A stretch of DNA of 64,000 bases from Ligula intestinalis (GCA_036362985.1 JAYGXS010000003.1:798141-862140), one strand, 5' to 3'; positions 11,074-23,149 are shown, counted from the stretch's first letter. The notes: generated by a model from the sequence alone, not told the origin. Numbers and translations: made by a program.

Positions 11074-12329
11074 TCTAATAATAAACATAAGTTGTATATT
11101 TCAGGCCCAATGGGCCTCATCAATAAACCGAAAATTCGATAACACGAAGTGCTAGAAATAATTGCTTTCACAAACAGTATCCGTAGTCCATAGATATAAG
11201 ACGAGTATAACTGTTTAGAAGCGAATTTGTTAGATTCGAAAAAAATGAATATAGCAGTGTCATGCGAAAGGTGAAATTCAAGGGAACACACAGATGAGCG
11301 ACATCGTTATCTAGAATTCTGACTATGTATTCTGGTACCCGCTGCCTCCGTTAGTAAGGGGGAGGGGCTTGGAAGCAAACTCAGGCGAGGCTGAGTGTGG
11401 AGCAGAACAATAGGTATTACCGAAACATTACTGGTAAAGACGGGTTCCCGGCACTACACTCGGGTTCCCAAACCTGTGCGGCATAATGGAACATAGGGAA
11501 CCCACCAGCTTATGATCGTGATTGGCACCGCTGTATGATATCCAAAAGTCCGTCAAATTTACAAGACCATCGTTGGGCATGTCTGAGATGTGACCAAATA
11601 TAAGGCCCTGATGATGGTTGATGACCAGATAAACGAGAGCCGTCAAGACTGCGTCCTGATTCCGGGGTACATGAGTCAGAGGAAGGTAGTTTCAAGAAGG
11701 AATCCTAAATTTCCGATGGTCCTTTCTCCGGATTGTGGAGAAAGCTGCACGGAAAAGATGAGGAAAACAAAAGGTTAATAGATTCAGTGTTAAGATAAAT
11801 GTGCAGTCTTCGCTTGAATGCACATAGACTAGTCAATGCCCGAATATCAATCGGCAAATTATTTCCGAGCTAGCTATACCTAGAAGCAAAAAATAGAGAT
11901 CGCTTAGAAGTGGAAGAAGTAGGAGGAGGTATAATCAACTTTGAATTTCTTAGGTTGTAAGGGCGAGTAACGGGAGTAAGGGCAGAAATCTTGGGAAGAT
12001 TTGACCTATTATTAAGGCGAAACAGGAGACAAAACCCTGCTTCCAGTCTCCTGACCCAAAAAAATTTCAGTTTCGTTATCTCACATCTATCTGAGTAGGA
12101 AGTATCTGAAAATGCCGGATAGAGGACCTTTATAGTGAATCTTCTTTGGACACTTTCAATTTTTGAACGGCCAGATTCATTCATTAGACCGAAGAATGGA
12201 CAACAGTATTCGAGAATAAGAAGCACATTCATTCGATAAAGTCTTAGCTGCATTTCGGAAAGGTGGAAATTATAAGAGACGAAGCCGCATATCTGAGCAG
12301 CTTTTGCTGTAATTCTATCAGCGTGAGGT
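11074..12329 (-). pseudogene. Family B2 ORF2 C-terminus and 3' UTR (downstream half of a split copy)
   Basis: The frame at 11870-12325 carries the C-terminal thumb of a family B-type reverse transcriptase (PHADRITAKAAQICGF, ILEYCCPFFGLMN, FFWVRRLEAGF). It starts abruptly at PHAD, and the missing upstream part is found at 16210 (ending LDLSP), beyond an inserted family A element. The 3' UTR covers about 11074-11870, and no type 1 module was recognised in it. The first codons of the long frame at 12326-12460 belong to the inserted element, not to this copy. Confidence 0.75.
11104..11116 (-). promoter_or_regulatory. 3'-terminal hairpin GGCCC-ATT-GGGCC of family B2
   Basis: A perfect 5-bp stem with a 3-nt loop sits about 30 nt from the element's 3' end and is followed by an A/T-rich tail. 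The same stem with other loops occurs at 19803 and 49858. It is a candidate recognition site for target-primed reverse transcription. Confidence 0.5.
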
Positions 12330-12478
12330 ATCAGTATCAGTATCAGTATATTGAGGGTATGTAGGAAAAATTCCTTTGAGTGCCCTTTTTGTACATATGT
12401 GCAGTGGAAGCAAAAAATTTGTTGCTTAGACTGTTGGCGAGGCCAGTTTTCCTTAGTCATAGGATGAAAATAGGAGCA

Positions 12479-12522
12479 GACAGTGAAAAAACTCCTCAGG
12501 GATTTTTAGGAGAAAAACTGTC
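12479..12522 (-). promoter_or_regulatory. ENE-like hairpin with U-rich internal loop (type 1)
   Basis: Sense strand: GACAGT pairs with ACTGTC (6/6), the internal loop is U4 opposite U6C, CTCCT pairs with AGGAG, and the apical loop is 11 nt. It lies about 150 nt from the 3' end. A nearly identical module is found in the A copies at 44552 and 58029. Confidence 0.55.
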
Positions 12523-12903
12523 GCCGTTGTGGGGGTAATGCGTGGGATTTAGGAGAAAAAAGGGTGTTCCCACTGGGGGGGGGGGCATTGCAAATGTTCC
12601 CAGGATCATCACCGTGTGGAAGCCACGTCCTGATTCTTCCTTGCTGATTGCAGAGTCCACCGCGGAACTGGAAAAACAGAGGCATCCGTCCAGATCGTCG
12701 CCAGTCCGCTTTGGGTCGAACCCAGGGTGACTGTTTAGACCGGCAGGTCTGGCTGATAAAATCGCCCGCGGGTAATCACGGTACGCAGATAGCCAAGTAG
12801 GATAGTAGGAGGCATGAGGCTATGCGTGGGAGGGCGTTATAAATAGCAAACGTGAATGGATATAAAAACTAATACTACTTAAAAATTGGAAGTAGAATTA
12901 TTG

Positions 12904-15900
12904 TTATTGCAAATTGTCAGTTCCGATCCATCGTGCACTGCTATATCGATCCAGTTTTCGCTTAAAACCCTCTAGCGATTCCGACATAACAACGTCCTGA
13001 GGAAGCGCATTCCACGCTCCGACCACGCTTTTTGAAAAAAAGTGTTTCCGAGCGTCCAGCCTGGCCCCTGTCACCTTTAATTAGAGGGGATGACCCCTCA
13101 GATTCGTGGTCGTTGCTTTTCTAAAAAATCCTCTGATATAAGACAGCAGTCTTGAAGACGTAATACGCGGAATGCTAGTATCAGGTCCCCCCGAAGCTGC
13201 CTGTAGCGCAAAGGAAAGAGGTTGAGATTCGACAGCCGTGTTTCATAAGGCTGCGAGCCCTGCCCCATAACAAGTTTGGTTGCGCGCCGTTGTATCTTTT
13301 CCAGGATGTTGATGTCTTTCCTGGCCCAGGGTCTCCAAGCTTGAATAGCGGATTCTAGGTGCGGTCGTACGAAGGTTCCGAAGATTTTGTGAAGCACTCT
13401 TCATTGAAGGTAGAAAAAGCTCGTTTGACGAGGTATAGAATCGACATCGCGGACTTGGCTATCTTTGTGCAATGCAGGGAGGGTTTAAGCGAGGGTGTGA
13501 TCCAGACTCCCAAGTCTTTCTGGGCGTTCACTTCCTTAAATGGTATGTCATTCAGTCGGTAAGCCGTGCCGTTTGAAGAACCAGATTTGCCAACTCGAAT
13601 GGTGGTGCACTTGCTCTCATTGAACGGTAAGAGCCAGTGCGCCGACCATTTTTAAAGTCTATTTATATTTTCCTGTAAGTGCACTTTGTCAGCCGCAGTT
13701 CGAATTACGCTCCAAATTTTTATATCATCGGCAAACATGGCGATGCCGCAATCCAGTTCGCGGACACAGTCGTTGATGTAGATAACAAACAAAATAGGGC
13801 CGAGACCGGAGCCAAGGGGAACACCACTCTCAAACTCAACCTTGGCTGACTGTTTGTCGCTGATGTGGACAGTTTGCGAGCGACCGATTAGGAAGCTTTT
13901 TACCCACGTAAGGAGCCTACCCCTTACTCCTATGCGGCTGAATTTATAAAGGAGGCGGTGGTGCGGCACGCTATCGAAAGCCTTTTTGAAGTCAATATAG
14001 ACAGCATGCACTGAGTTTCCACTATCGACTGCCTCAGTCCACCATTCTAAACAGTAGAGCAAGTTTTTAACGCAGGACCTACCTCTACGAAAACCATGCT
14101 GAGCATCCGATAGCAGATTGTTTTGTTCCAGGAACTGAATAAGTTGTTGCTTGATAATTTTTTCGATGATTTTGCAACAGATTGCAGTAAGGCTGACTGG
14201 TTGGTAGTTATTCGCTGAGACCCGGCTTCCCCTCTTGTATAACGGTGTAATCCTCGCGGATTTCAAATCTACTGGTAGGCATCCGGTTTCGAAGGAGGTT
14301 TGGAAGAGCATAGAGAGTGGTTTGGCCAACTCATTGGTGAGCTCTTTCAAAATCTTGGCTGGTACGTTGTCGGGACCTGGTGACTTAGATTATTTAAGCT
14401 TAAGAGTTCCTTAAGAACAGCAGCCTCGGGGAATTGGACAGTCTTAACTACTGTATCCGCTTCGGTGTCGTCGGTGGGGTGATCTTATGCCGTTTCTTTT
14501 GTGAAGACTGATCGGAAAAATTTCGACAGATGATCAGCCTTCGCTTCATCATCTACCAAGTCTCTTCCCTCAGCGGTCCTTAGAAGGGGTATCGGATCCT
14601 TGTTTTTGTTACTCTGCCTGAGATAACTGTAAAACAGTTTGGGGTTCACTGTGGCCCAGTTTAGCAAGTTTGCTTCAAAAGCCCGTCTTGTTTTGAGAAT
14701 AAGACCCTTGACCCGGTTTCTCTGAGTTTTTTAGGCACTGACAGATGCAGGAGTCCTGTCTGCTAGCATTTTTTTCAACAGCTTCCGCTTTTTGTTCACT
14801 TCTATTTTTAAGGCCTGCGTAAGCCATCGCGGTCTAGTGTTCACCTTTTATCGCGAAATTGGACAGTGGTTGTCGATGAGTCTGTGTAGTGTGGTCCGGA
14901 ACGCTTCACAGTCCGCAGTTATGTTTCCAGAAAATAGAGTTTCCCAATCGGCGCGCGTGAGTTCGGTCTTCATTCAATCGAAATCGCCTCGCCAAATATT
15001 TCGTCTGGCTGTTGAGGGTCTCTCCGGTATTGAGAATAACGAGTACTCCCATAGCAGTACAACATGGTCGCTTTTACCTAGTGGTGGGAGACATGACACT
15101 TCATCGATGCTGTCCTACGATTTCGTGAGGACGAGGTCCAGACAGTTGGACTGTTGGCCATCGCGCATCCTCGTCGGAAAAGTGACGTGTTGCGTGAGAA
15201 ATAACTTCAGAGTCATGCTCAGAAGGCAGCTGTCGAAGGTTAGATCGGAGCTATGTGCGCAGGCCGCACCCCAGTCGATGTGAGGTGCGTTAAAGTCCCC
15301 CACAATCAGGATGTCCGATTGGGCAGTAATCTTTTCCAGCTCCTCTAGCAAGGAGGCATCCACTACTGGCTCTCTTCTCGGTGGTCGGTAGAGTGTCAGT
15401 ACATCGAGGTTGGGTGCACCTGGTACTTTAATGGACAGCCAGATGGCCTCCGAAGTACACGCCAGTTTCTCCGTTTTGTCTAAAACTGTGAGTCCATTTT
15501 CCATGTATGTTGCTACGCCACCGCCTTGACGACCTTCTCTGTCTTTTCTGAACAGTTGATAGCCAGGCATGGATACCTCGCCGTCGGCTACCTGTTCAGA
15601 CAGCCAAGTTTACGTTTTTAAAACTAGATCTGGTGATAACTCAAAGGCATGAATCCTCAGCTCGTCAAGTTTTGAAAGCGTACTCTGTGCATTTGTGTAC
15701 ATGAAAGTTAACTTTCTGTTTGCTCGAGAATTTGTTACAGTCAGGTTCTCCCCGCCCCTTTCCGGGTCGACTGTGCGGTCATCCGGGGAGCACCTTTCCT
15801 GGGGGAGAACAGTGGACGCTGGATCACTTGGTTGTTGTAAATAACCAAATGTTTTTCCCCTTCGTTCTGCCTCTGCATGTTTTTCGATTGGGCTCAATCC

Positions 15901-15948
15901 TCCCTCTACTGAGCGGACTGTGTGGTCATCCGGAACGGACCTATCCAA
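12904..15948 (-). pseudogene. Family A ORF2 (endonuclease + reverse transcriptase)
   Basis: The candidate start is Met at 15948, overlapping the end of ORF1. The endonuclease is open at 15115-15570 (MPGYQLFRKDREGRQGGGVA, VGDFNAPHIDW, CLDLVLTKS). A TGA follows RGDFD near 14966. The reverse transcriptase is open at 13652-14350 with NNYQPVSLT, HGFRRGRSC, motif A YIDFKKAFDSVPHH and the catalytic FADDIKIW intact; the conserved GVPQGS is changed to GVPLGS. The thumb is at 13098-13397 (FVRPHLESAIQAWRPW). The stop is at 12904-12906. About five lesions break it. Its closest relative here is the plus copy at 41125-44164. Confidence 0.85.
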
Positions 15949-15996
15949 GGTGAGAACAATGGACGTTGAATCACTTGGTTGTTGTAAATAACCAAG
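15827..15996 (-). repeat. 147-bp-spaced duplicated hairpins at the ORF1/ORF2 junction
   Basis: CTTGGTT-(9 nt)-AACCAAG occurs twice, at 15827-15849 and 15974-15996, exactly 147 bp apart, with similar flanks. The same arrangement is present in the plus copy at 41077-41246, so it belongs to the family. Confidence 0.6.
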
Positions 15997-16209
15997 TTTT
16001 GTTCGCCCTTGCTGGCCCGCTCCCTCTTTTCGGAAATAAGTTGACGACGTTTGTTCCGTTCTGCAGCTGAGAACTCCTGTTGAAAAAAAACTCCCGGGTC
16101 AGAGTCTTTTATTTTAATACGCCTAGATTGAATGAGCTTGGCGTCTTGGCTTTTTGTCATGACCACTTCCAGAGGTCTGGGACGTGCCGTTCCAGTTGGG
16201 CTCTCAGGC
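15906..16209 (-). pseudogene. Family A ORF1 C-terminus (truncated)
   Basis: This open end of ORF1 reads VMTKSQDAKLIQSRRIKIKD, SDPGVFFQQEFSAAERNKRR and then a basic stretch. The xPRPxKVV...A(K/E)xI...F...ERxxRR pattern is the RNA-binding ORF1 layout seen in several CR1 and Jockey families. It overlaps ORF2 by about 40 bp. The start is missing because the element is 5'-truncated at 16209. Confidence 0.7.
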
Positions 16210-18000
16210 AGGTGAAAGATCTAATTTATTGGTGTGACTTAAACCTAAGTCCTTAATGCTAGAACATTCAGCCATGGGGCAACCTTGAAAAATGATAGGC
16301 TGTGGCAGCCTTTCAGGTTCAAAACACATTAACTGGCACTTAGACGGCGAGAACTCTATCTGCCAAGTGGAGCTCCACGCACATAGAGCGTCCAAATCCG
16401 AATGAATGCGTTCTAAGAATTCCTCAGCCGTAGAATTAGAGAAGGAGTATACACACTTCAAGACGTCCGCGTATATATACGATTGAGCATGTTTAACTAT
16501 TGTTGAAATATCATTTATATAAAGCAGGAACAACAGGGGGCCCAGAACGGTACCTTGAAGGACACCGCTTTAAATAGCGGTAGGGGTAGAGTATGAGGAC
16601 CCCACTAAGACCTGTTGTTTTTGATTAGAAAGATATGATCTAATAAAGTCAATGAGAGGACTACAAAATCCTATAGCCTCTAGTTTGGCTAGTAGTCTCC
16701 TATGAGGTACTTTATCAAATGCCTTACTAAGATCAAAATAGATGACCACCACAGATAAATGATCGTTACGAAGAGAAGTGAGGAGATTAAGAAAAGACAT
16801 ATGGCATGTTTCACAAGATCGGTCCGGTAAATAACCATGCTGAGATATATTCAATATTTGATTGCTTATGCAAAATTCTGTAATTTTATTGGCGATTAAT
16901 TTTTCAAACATTTTTGCTAGAGAAGGTGTTTTATGAAAAATTTCAGATCTGGAACCAGATTTAAAAACTGGAATTACTATAGAAGTTTTCCAAGAATCAG
17001 GAAAAAAAATTTTCGAGAAATATTGTATATAATTTGCTCAGTAAAGGAGGAAAATATCTTAATTGCTTAAAAATGACTTTGGAATGGTATCCGTGCCGAC
17101 TGAATGTGAATTGCTGAGACAAGCTATTTCTTTATGAATACTTCTAGGTAAGAAATCAATTTAAGTGATATTTGCATCACACATCAGAGGTATTTCGGGT
17201 GTTGGACTAGTCTCTTTTAAAGAACATGGCGACGAAGTAATCTAACATTTCTGCTTTGGCCAAATGCTCTCTAACATAATGATTTTTACTATCGAGTTAA
17301 GGCGGAATGACTTTCTGAAGCTTAGCGGATGACCGAAAATGGAAGACATGAACAACGGATTTGGAAGAGTCAGCATCATTTAGTGCCAGGGACTCTCTAC
17401 GCCTATTTCGTGCAAGTCTTATTTTGAGCACTAATTCAAATATTTGCGCTATCCTTAAGTGCACCAACAAAGAGCTATTAGACGGATCCTTAAGTTGATT
17501 CCGTTATTTTTTTTAAGTATATTCTGGAGAAAATGTGGAACGGTAGATGAAGCTGAATTTGATTTAATAGGCTTTAGTGGGATAAAAGTCCAAATTTTTT
17601 TTGTAAGGTTTTTGTAAAAGTTCATTTAAAAAGATTAAATCATTAGTTGAAAAAATAGTATGCCAATCTAGAGTACTTCCGAAGTCATTTATGGGTTCAA
17701 GGTTTGCGTTAGCAAAATCGATGTTATTGCATTTTACCTCAAGCTTTTTTGAATGAGAGACTGGAAAACAACACTGAATTAATGCGTGGTCACTTGTAAA
17801 GAGATGAGGATGAAAATTCATAAACAGAGGGTGGACGTCATTTGTAAAAAGTAAATCTAATATGCTCTCATTTGTAGTCACTGAATTGACCAGTTGTGAC
17901 ATGTTTATAAAGTTCATAGTTTCTACCAATTTTTGAAATTTTGGCGGGCAAGTATTTGCCTACCAGTCAAAGTCTGGCATTTTAATATCACCAATGATTA
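16210..18000 (-). pseudogene. Family B2 ORF2 (upstream part of split copy), catalytic residue lost
   Basis: The endonuclease end is open at 17564-17929 (NFINMSQLVNSVTTNESILD, TSDHALIQCCFPV). A worn linker spans 17160-17560. The reverse transcriptase is open at 16570-16911 (HGYLPDRSCETCH, motif A VIYFDLSKAFDKVPHRR) and, after one TAA, at 16204-16533. The catalytic box reads YADV instead of YADD, so polymerase activity would be lost. The frame ends at LDLSP at the family A insertion and continues at 12325. Compared with 46274-47121, the N-terminal half of the endonuclease is deleted near 18000-18030. Confidence 0.8.
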
Positions 18001-18029
18001 TTTTGACATCAACTTCAGCTGCTGCAACT

Positions 18030-19365
18030 TGCGCTCATCCGTATTTATAAAAAAGGGAAACTTGGTGACGGAAAGGGAACTGGCATGGTAGAAACAAAAG
18101 GCGAAAAGCAAGATTGCTGTGGTCTACAATTAGCTGAAATATAATTGTTAAATATATTAAAATTATTGTATGGCGGCAGATTCGCTTGAAAATTGAGGAA
18201 AGGGTGCCCGTTTTGTGGTGTAAGAAAAGTAGGAAGCGGTCGTAAAAATGATTATGATTATGATTCCGCGAGTATTAACATCTGCTATAGGTGCTGAAGC
18301 ATAATTTGTCGGAGGACGGGCATTCGAAAATGGCATTGAAGGTTGCGAGAAGCTATTCATAGTATTATTAGAGTGAATTAATTGTGGACTGTGGGCCATT
18401 TTGGGGATTGGATAAGTCAAAACATGACTGTTTACATCTGGTGTGGATGCTGAAATGTTAGTATTGTTCCCATAATTAGGTAAATTACTGATTTTTGCAA
18501 TTGGCTATGATTTACGGGGGCACGTTTAGGTCCTTTAGGTTTAGTCTCTTTAGCAGGCGAGGTTCGCTCGGAAGGTGATGGAATTTCACTCGAGCCAGGA
18601 GTAAAGATTGCGGGTGAGTTTTCGGGTGAAATTATCGTTGTCCCTGATCCGGAGGGACGTGAACTTGCGTCTGCCTCAGGAAAAAGGACTACGAGTGAGG
18701 TTTCTGGTGAACTTAACGTTGTCGCTGATCCCGAGGGACATGAACTTGCGTCGACATCAGATACCACATTTGGAATAGAAGGGGTAGGAGTGGGCCTAGT
18801 TTTTGCAGATGAAGGCGAAATCCTACGTTCCATGGGGGTTTTATCCCTACACATAAAAAGCTAATGTTCTTTCAGGTATTGAGCTGAACGCTCATGCTGA
18901 GAGAAGAGACTGTCAACTTCTATCGCCGAAAAACGTTTTGCCAAAATCGGCGGATTTTTGATAAGAGAGGACAATATTTAAGCTTCTGCGACCTTAAAGT
19001 TAAAGCCACAATAGTAAGGGAATTGACAGGCGACGTCTACTGGAATTTTACTTTTTTTGGCCACTCTTTAAAAGAAAATTATAACTTCTTTTTTGCCGGT
19101 CACAGGTCTCATTAGACGACAAATTGATCAAGGGCTCTTATTTCTCACATTGCTGAGAAGTGAGCGAAGAGACATTTCCATCAAAGATGGTACTGAGAAC
19201 CGTAAGCAAACATCCATATTGAGACATGAAATTATTAAAAGTGTCCAAAGCGTCAAGATTAAGTTTTTTCATATTTAAGACGGGTTGATCTTGGAAAAAT
19301 TTAACAGCAATAGGGTCGTTAAGGGGGGATTTTTGTCTAAAATCTGACTGTAATTTCATATTGAA
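18030..19365 (-). pseudogene. Family B2 ORF1 remnant
   Basis: Going 5' to 3': an N-terminal segment at 19138-19359 (NMKKLNLDALDTFNNFMSQY), an RNA-binding stretch in broken frames near 18900-19090 (ALTLRSQKLKY), the conserved box CRDKTPMERR at 18854, a Ser/Pro-rich tail to 18432 containing a 27-residue tandem repeat, and a Pro/Asn-rich end at 18163-18420. An ATGATT microsatellite at 18247-18266 creates an odd Ile run. The last part matches the copy at 47040-47498. Confidence 0.65.
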
Positions 19366-19489
19366 GTTTAAAATATCAGAAGGATATGCAGTTAGATATA
19401 TTTTTAATCAAGGCTATGCAAGAAAGCTTCTCTTATACAGAGAATAAAATTGACGAGTCTACGCTTGATGAAAACTCACTCGATTGATA

Positions 19490-19766
19490 TTGCAAAAAGT
19501 GCTAACTGAATCTTGTTGGAAATTGCAAAATCATTTTAAAATTTGCAATCTAAAATAAACATTCAGATGAGGCTATGTCGGGTGAAATTATGAGGCTATG
19601 TAGGGTGAAAAATATCTGGATTGATATTTCGACCAGTGTGCACTATTTCTTGTTGGACAAAGAGTATTCTTTCAAAATATACAATCTGATTTAATATTCA
19701 CGCAATTAATTACGTGTTATTCAACTGAATCGTAGAGAATTCCTAGGAGGCTTTGTCGGTTGAAAC
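19490..19766 (-). repeat. Two diverged tandem units, possible B2 5' UTR
   Basis: Units at about 19492-19612 and 19619-19766 share, in order, GATTGATATT, TTGTTGGA, a middle A/T stretch and GAGGCT(A/T)TGTCGG. They lie just upstream of B2 ORF1 and end at the 3' tail of the next element. Repeated 5' UTR units act as promoters in some LINEs; here that is only a guess. Confidence 0.4.
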
Positions 19767-19790
19767 AGTAGTAATAATAATAATAATAAT
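19767..19790 (-). repeat. 3' tail microsatellite (TTA)n of family B
   Basis: The plus strand reads AGTAGTAATAATAATAATAAT. It marks the 3' end of the near-complete family B element that extends to about 24585. Confidence 0.7.
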
Positions 19791-19802
19791 TTGTATATTT
19801 AA

Positions 19803-19815
19803 GGCCCAAGGGGCC
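19803..19815 (-). promoter_or_regulatory. 3'-terminal hairpin GGCCC-CTT-GGGCC of family B
   Basis: The 5-bp stem and triloop lie 13 nt before the TTA tail. The stem is identical and the loop different in two other B-type copies (11104, 49858). Confidence 0.55.
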
Positions 19816-19894
19816 CTGTCGTTACAAACTTAGTGCTATCGTGAAAATAAAAATAATAATGATAAGCAGTGAACTCTTATAAATAATTGTCATC

Positions 19895-19975
19895 GGCAGT
19901 AAAAAAAACTCCTAGCTCGGTGGATGAGTTCAGCGGGCCACCGAGTTCAAAAAAAGTTTAGGAGAAAAAACTGCC
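19895..19975 (-). promoter_or_regulatory. ENE-like hairpin with U-rich internal loop (type 1), compensated lower stem
   Basis: Sense strand: GGCAGT pairs with ACTGCC (6/6; family A has GACAGT with ACTGTC). The internal loop is U5 opposite U8. CTCCTA pairs with TAGGAG. The apical part contains a second perfect hairpin, CTCGGTGG with CCACCGAG. It lies about 105 nt from the tail. Confidence 0.6.
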
Positions 19976-20283
19976 TTAATAGGTAAAAGGGTTTGATGTG
20001 GTTAGTTTGGGACCTGATGTTGAGGGTTCGGGACGTTTATGGTCATGGGAAAAAATAATATATCGTTGAGTTAGGAAGGAGTCATCCGGAAGGCAGGAGA
20101 AGGCAGTAGAAGTCAAGGCAACGTCATCGAGTTGCGACCCACCAGATTCCAGAGCCAATCGCGAAGACCACAACGAAGGTTGCAAAAACGGAGAAGAATT
20201 CGCAGCCCTTGGAAGTGATGCTTGACTCTTCAGAGGGAAATGCTAACATATTTAGAAACCATTTTAGCATCCTGGGAAGAGCT

Positions 20284-23145
20284 TCAAATGCCAGGAGGAC
20301 CCTTTTCAAAATCTACAACTTGCGTGTTTGGAAAGGAAACAGACAGTAACGACTTTATTTCCTCTAAATTTAAATGCTTATATAATTTGCCTTTAAAAAT
20401 CGACAGTGTAGAAGACAGTCTAATATCGAGAGGAAGGTTGTTCAAAATAAAAGCATATTTGGAGGTAAAAAAGCGAGAACGGTTAGATGTGGAGCTACGG
20501 GGTGGTAAAATTATCATGGAAGAGTTACGAGTGGCGTAAGGTCGGTCAACTGGAAGGAGAGCGTTAATTTGTGGGAGATTAGGACTATTGTTAACGCGAA
20601 ACAGAAAGCATAGACCAGCTTCGAGTCTTCTTATCCAAAGACATTTCATGTTTGCTAATTGACATCTATCTGTATTACACATACCAGACCCAGAAACAGA
20701 AAATATTTTACGAGTGAAAACTCGCTGAACCTTTTCAATCTTACTACGGTCATGCTGGGTCATGAGGCCAAAAAGCAGGCAGCAGTATTCTAGTATAGGA
20801 AGAACAAACATGCGGTATAGTTTTAACTTCATTTCTAGAAGGAAAAAGTTATGCGATATAAACCCACATATCTGTGCGGCCTTGGCAGAAATTCGATCTG
20901 CATGAGGTGATAATGCAAGCTTATTCGTGTAAGTAAGACCCAAATCCTTTATCGTAGATCTTTCTAACAGTGGACTATTTTGGAAGATAATGGGTCCAGG
21001 AAGCCTTGCGGGACCAAAACTCAAGCAACTACATTTCGATGGAGAAAACTCCATCTGCCATGTTGCGCTACAACTTGAGAGAGTACGCAAGTCTGCGTTA
21101 ACTTTATCAACACAAATACTGGCCGTGTCCTTAGAAAATGAGTAAATACACTTAAGGTCATCAGCATAAATGAAATTTTCCGAATTATTTAGCACTGTTG
21201 AAATTTCATTTATGTAAAGAATGAAAAGGAGGGGACCTAAAACCGTGCCTTGTAATACACCACTCGTGATCGGCTGAGGCATCGAGTAGCTATTGCCTAC
21301 TAAGACCTTCTGGCTGCGGTTAGACAGGTAGGAGGCAATGAAATCGAGGAGGGGAGGCCTCATGCCTAGGGCTTCCAGTTTCACTAAAAGGCGCCTATGA
21401 GGCACCTTGTCAAAAGCTTTACTAAGGTCAAAGTAAATCACGATGACTGATTGCTGTTCATTACGAAGTGAAGTAACCAGGTTAAGGAATGCTAAGTGGC
21501 AGGTTTCGCATGATCTTCCAGGTAGAAATCCATGCTGTGAGGCACTTAATAGTTTATTTTCTACACAAAAATCGAGAATTTGATTAAAAATGATCTTTTC
21601 CAGAAGTTTGGCTAGGGCCGGGGTTTTATGAACACCTCGGAAGTTATTTACGTCGGAACGAGATCCTGACTTGAAGACTGGAAGAATAATAGATGTCTTC
21701 CATGAGTCAGGAAAGAAACCGTTTAGAAGATAAGCTGAGAATAGATAACTTAGCAATCGGGGGAAGCTGAATACTCTCTTGATAAGTGAATTTGGAAGGC
21801 CGTTAGTTCCCGAGAAGTGTGAGTTTTTAGACGGATAATGTGCTAACGGATTACTTCTATGGATAAATCTATGGTACTGATAGTATTGACTGAGCATGGC
21901 TGAAAAGACGGGACCGGTTCAGATTCCGTCGTAAGGTGTTTTGCAAAGAACGCATTGAACAGTTCAGCCTTCTCAGACTCATCTTGCACATAGTTTTTAT
22001 TTTCATTCAGAAAAGGGGGGATTTCGTGACCTCGTTTAGCGGAAGACCGACGGCGGAACAGTTGGGCAATCGATTTTGCAGAGTTTAACTCGCTGAGTGC
22101 GCAAGATTCCCTATGTTTGTCACGTGTAAGACGAATCTTAGACGCTAATTCGAAAATCTCTGCGATTCTAAGGTGCACCGATAATGAACTAGTAGACTGG
22201 TCTTTCAACTGTCTTTGCAATTTATTCAGTCTAGACATAAGAAAATGAGGAACGGTGGGGTCCGAAGTATAAGGCTTAACAATTTTGATCGGCACAAATT
22301 CCAAAATGCTATTTAAAATTGCCGTCATTAAGTCACCGAGGATTGTTACACTGTTCGTGGAGGAAAGCTCCTGCCAGTCTAGTGAGTCCATAAAGTTTTT
22401 AATTAAATTAATATCAACTAGGTCAAACGCACGGTAGGTACGAGTGGTGCTAGCCTTTTTCGTAGAAGCAAGCAGAAGGCAACAATGTATGGTCACTTGG
22501 GAAGAGGTTCTGATTGTAGTCAACAAAAAGGGATGAAATGTCATTCATGAAAAGTAAATCTAAAATATGCTGATCCCTTGTTGGGGAACAGACCAACTGA
22601 GACCACTTTGAAAAATTGATGGTATCTAGGAAGGGCTGAAATCTGGATGGACAACAGTTCAATGACCAATCAATTTCGGGAAAGTTGAAATCCCCTGCGA
22701 TAACTTTAGCATCAAAGGTGGACTCCGAAATCAGCCTTAATATTTCGCAAAGCTTTTCATCATCTTCCGATGTTGAGTTAGGTGGACTATAAATGCATCC
22801 AATAATCGCCTTTTGACGGGCAGACAGGATAATGGATGCAAAGCAGTAATTGCCCGAGAATGACTCAGCATCTACGTAGAAGGGGAAATGCTTAAAAGTA
22901 GCTTTAATATAGAGAAGACAACCGCCACCACGTTTACTAGGACGGTCTTGACGGTAGAAATCATACTCGTCTATTATGAGTAAAGCATCAGAAATTACTG
23001 GATGGGTCCACGACTCTGTAATGCATATAACATCTGGCTTCAGCTCGAACGCAATAGCTCTAAGCTAAGCCATCTTATTTAAAACAGATCTTGCATTAAG
23101 CAGGATGATATCTAGTGAAGCTTGAGTAATCGAACTAGGGTTATC
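20284..23145 (-). pseudogene. Family B CR1-like ORF2 (endonuclease + reverse transcriptase), few lesions
   Basis: The best B copy. The endonuclease at 23145-22450 has NARSVLNKMA, DVICITESWTHP, KRGGGCLLYIKATF, AGDFNFPEIDW and LDLLFMND; it is hit by a TAA near 23065 and a frameshift near 22490. The linker is open at 21843-22544 (MDSLDWQELSSTN, VPHFLMSRL). After a frameshift near 21870, 20284-21897 is one 537-codon frame with SGSRSDVNNFRG, HGFLPGRSCETCH, motif A VIYFDLSKAFDKVPHRR, GVLQGTVLGPLLF and an intact YADDLKC box. A long thumb follows, ending at FEKGPPGI. Ancestrally this is a full ORF2 of roughly 950 codons. Confidence 0.9.
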
Positions 23146-23149
23146 TTTA

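Larger units (their letters stand above)
12330..16209 (-). mobile_element. Family A CR1-like retrotransposon inserted in the B2 copy, with 4-bp target duplication
   Basis: The two ends are defined by the interrupted host frame: LDLSP ends at 16210 and HADRI resumes at 12325. AGGT is present at both borders (12326-12329 and 16210-16213), consistent with a 4-bp target-site duplication. The 3' tail is (ACTGAT)n at 12330-12350. The 5' end falls inside ORF1 compared with the copy at 40537, so this 3.9-kb copy is 5'-truncated. Confidence 0.85.

Noticed and set aside
12326..12460. N-terminal part of the 196-codon minus frame at 11870-12460
   Set aside because: It is the inserted family A 3' end read by chance in frame with the B2 C-terminus.
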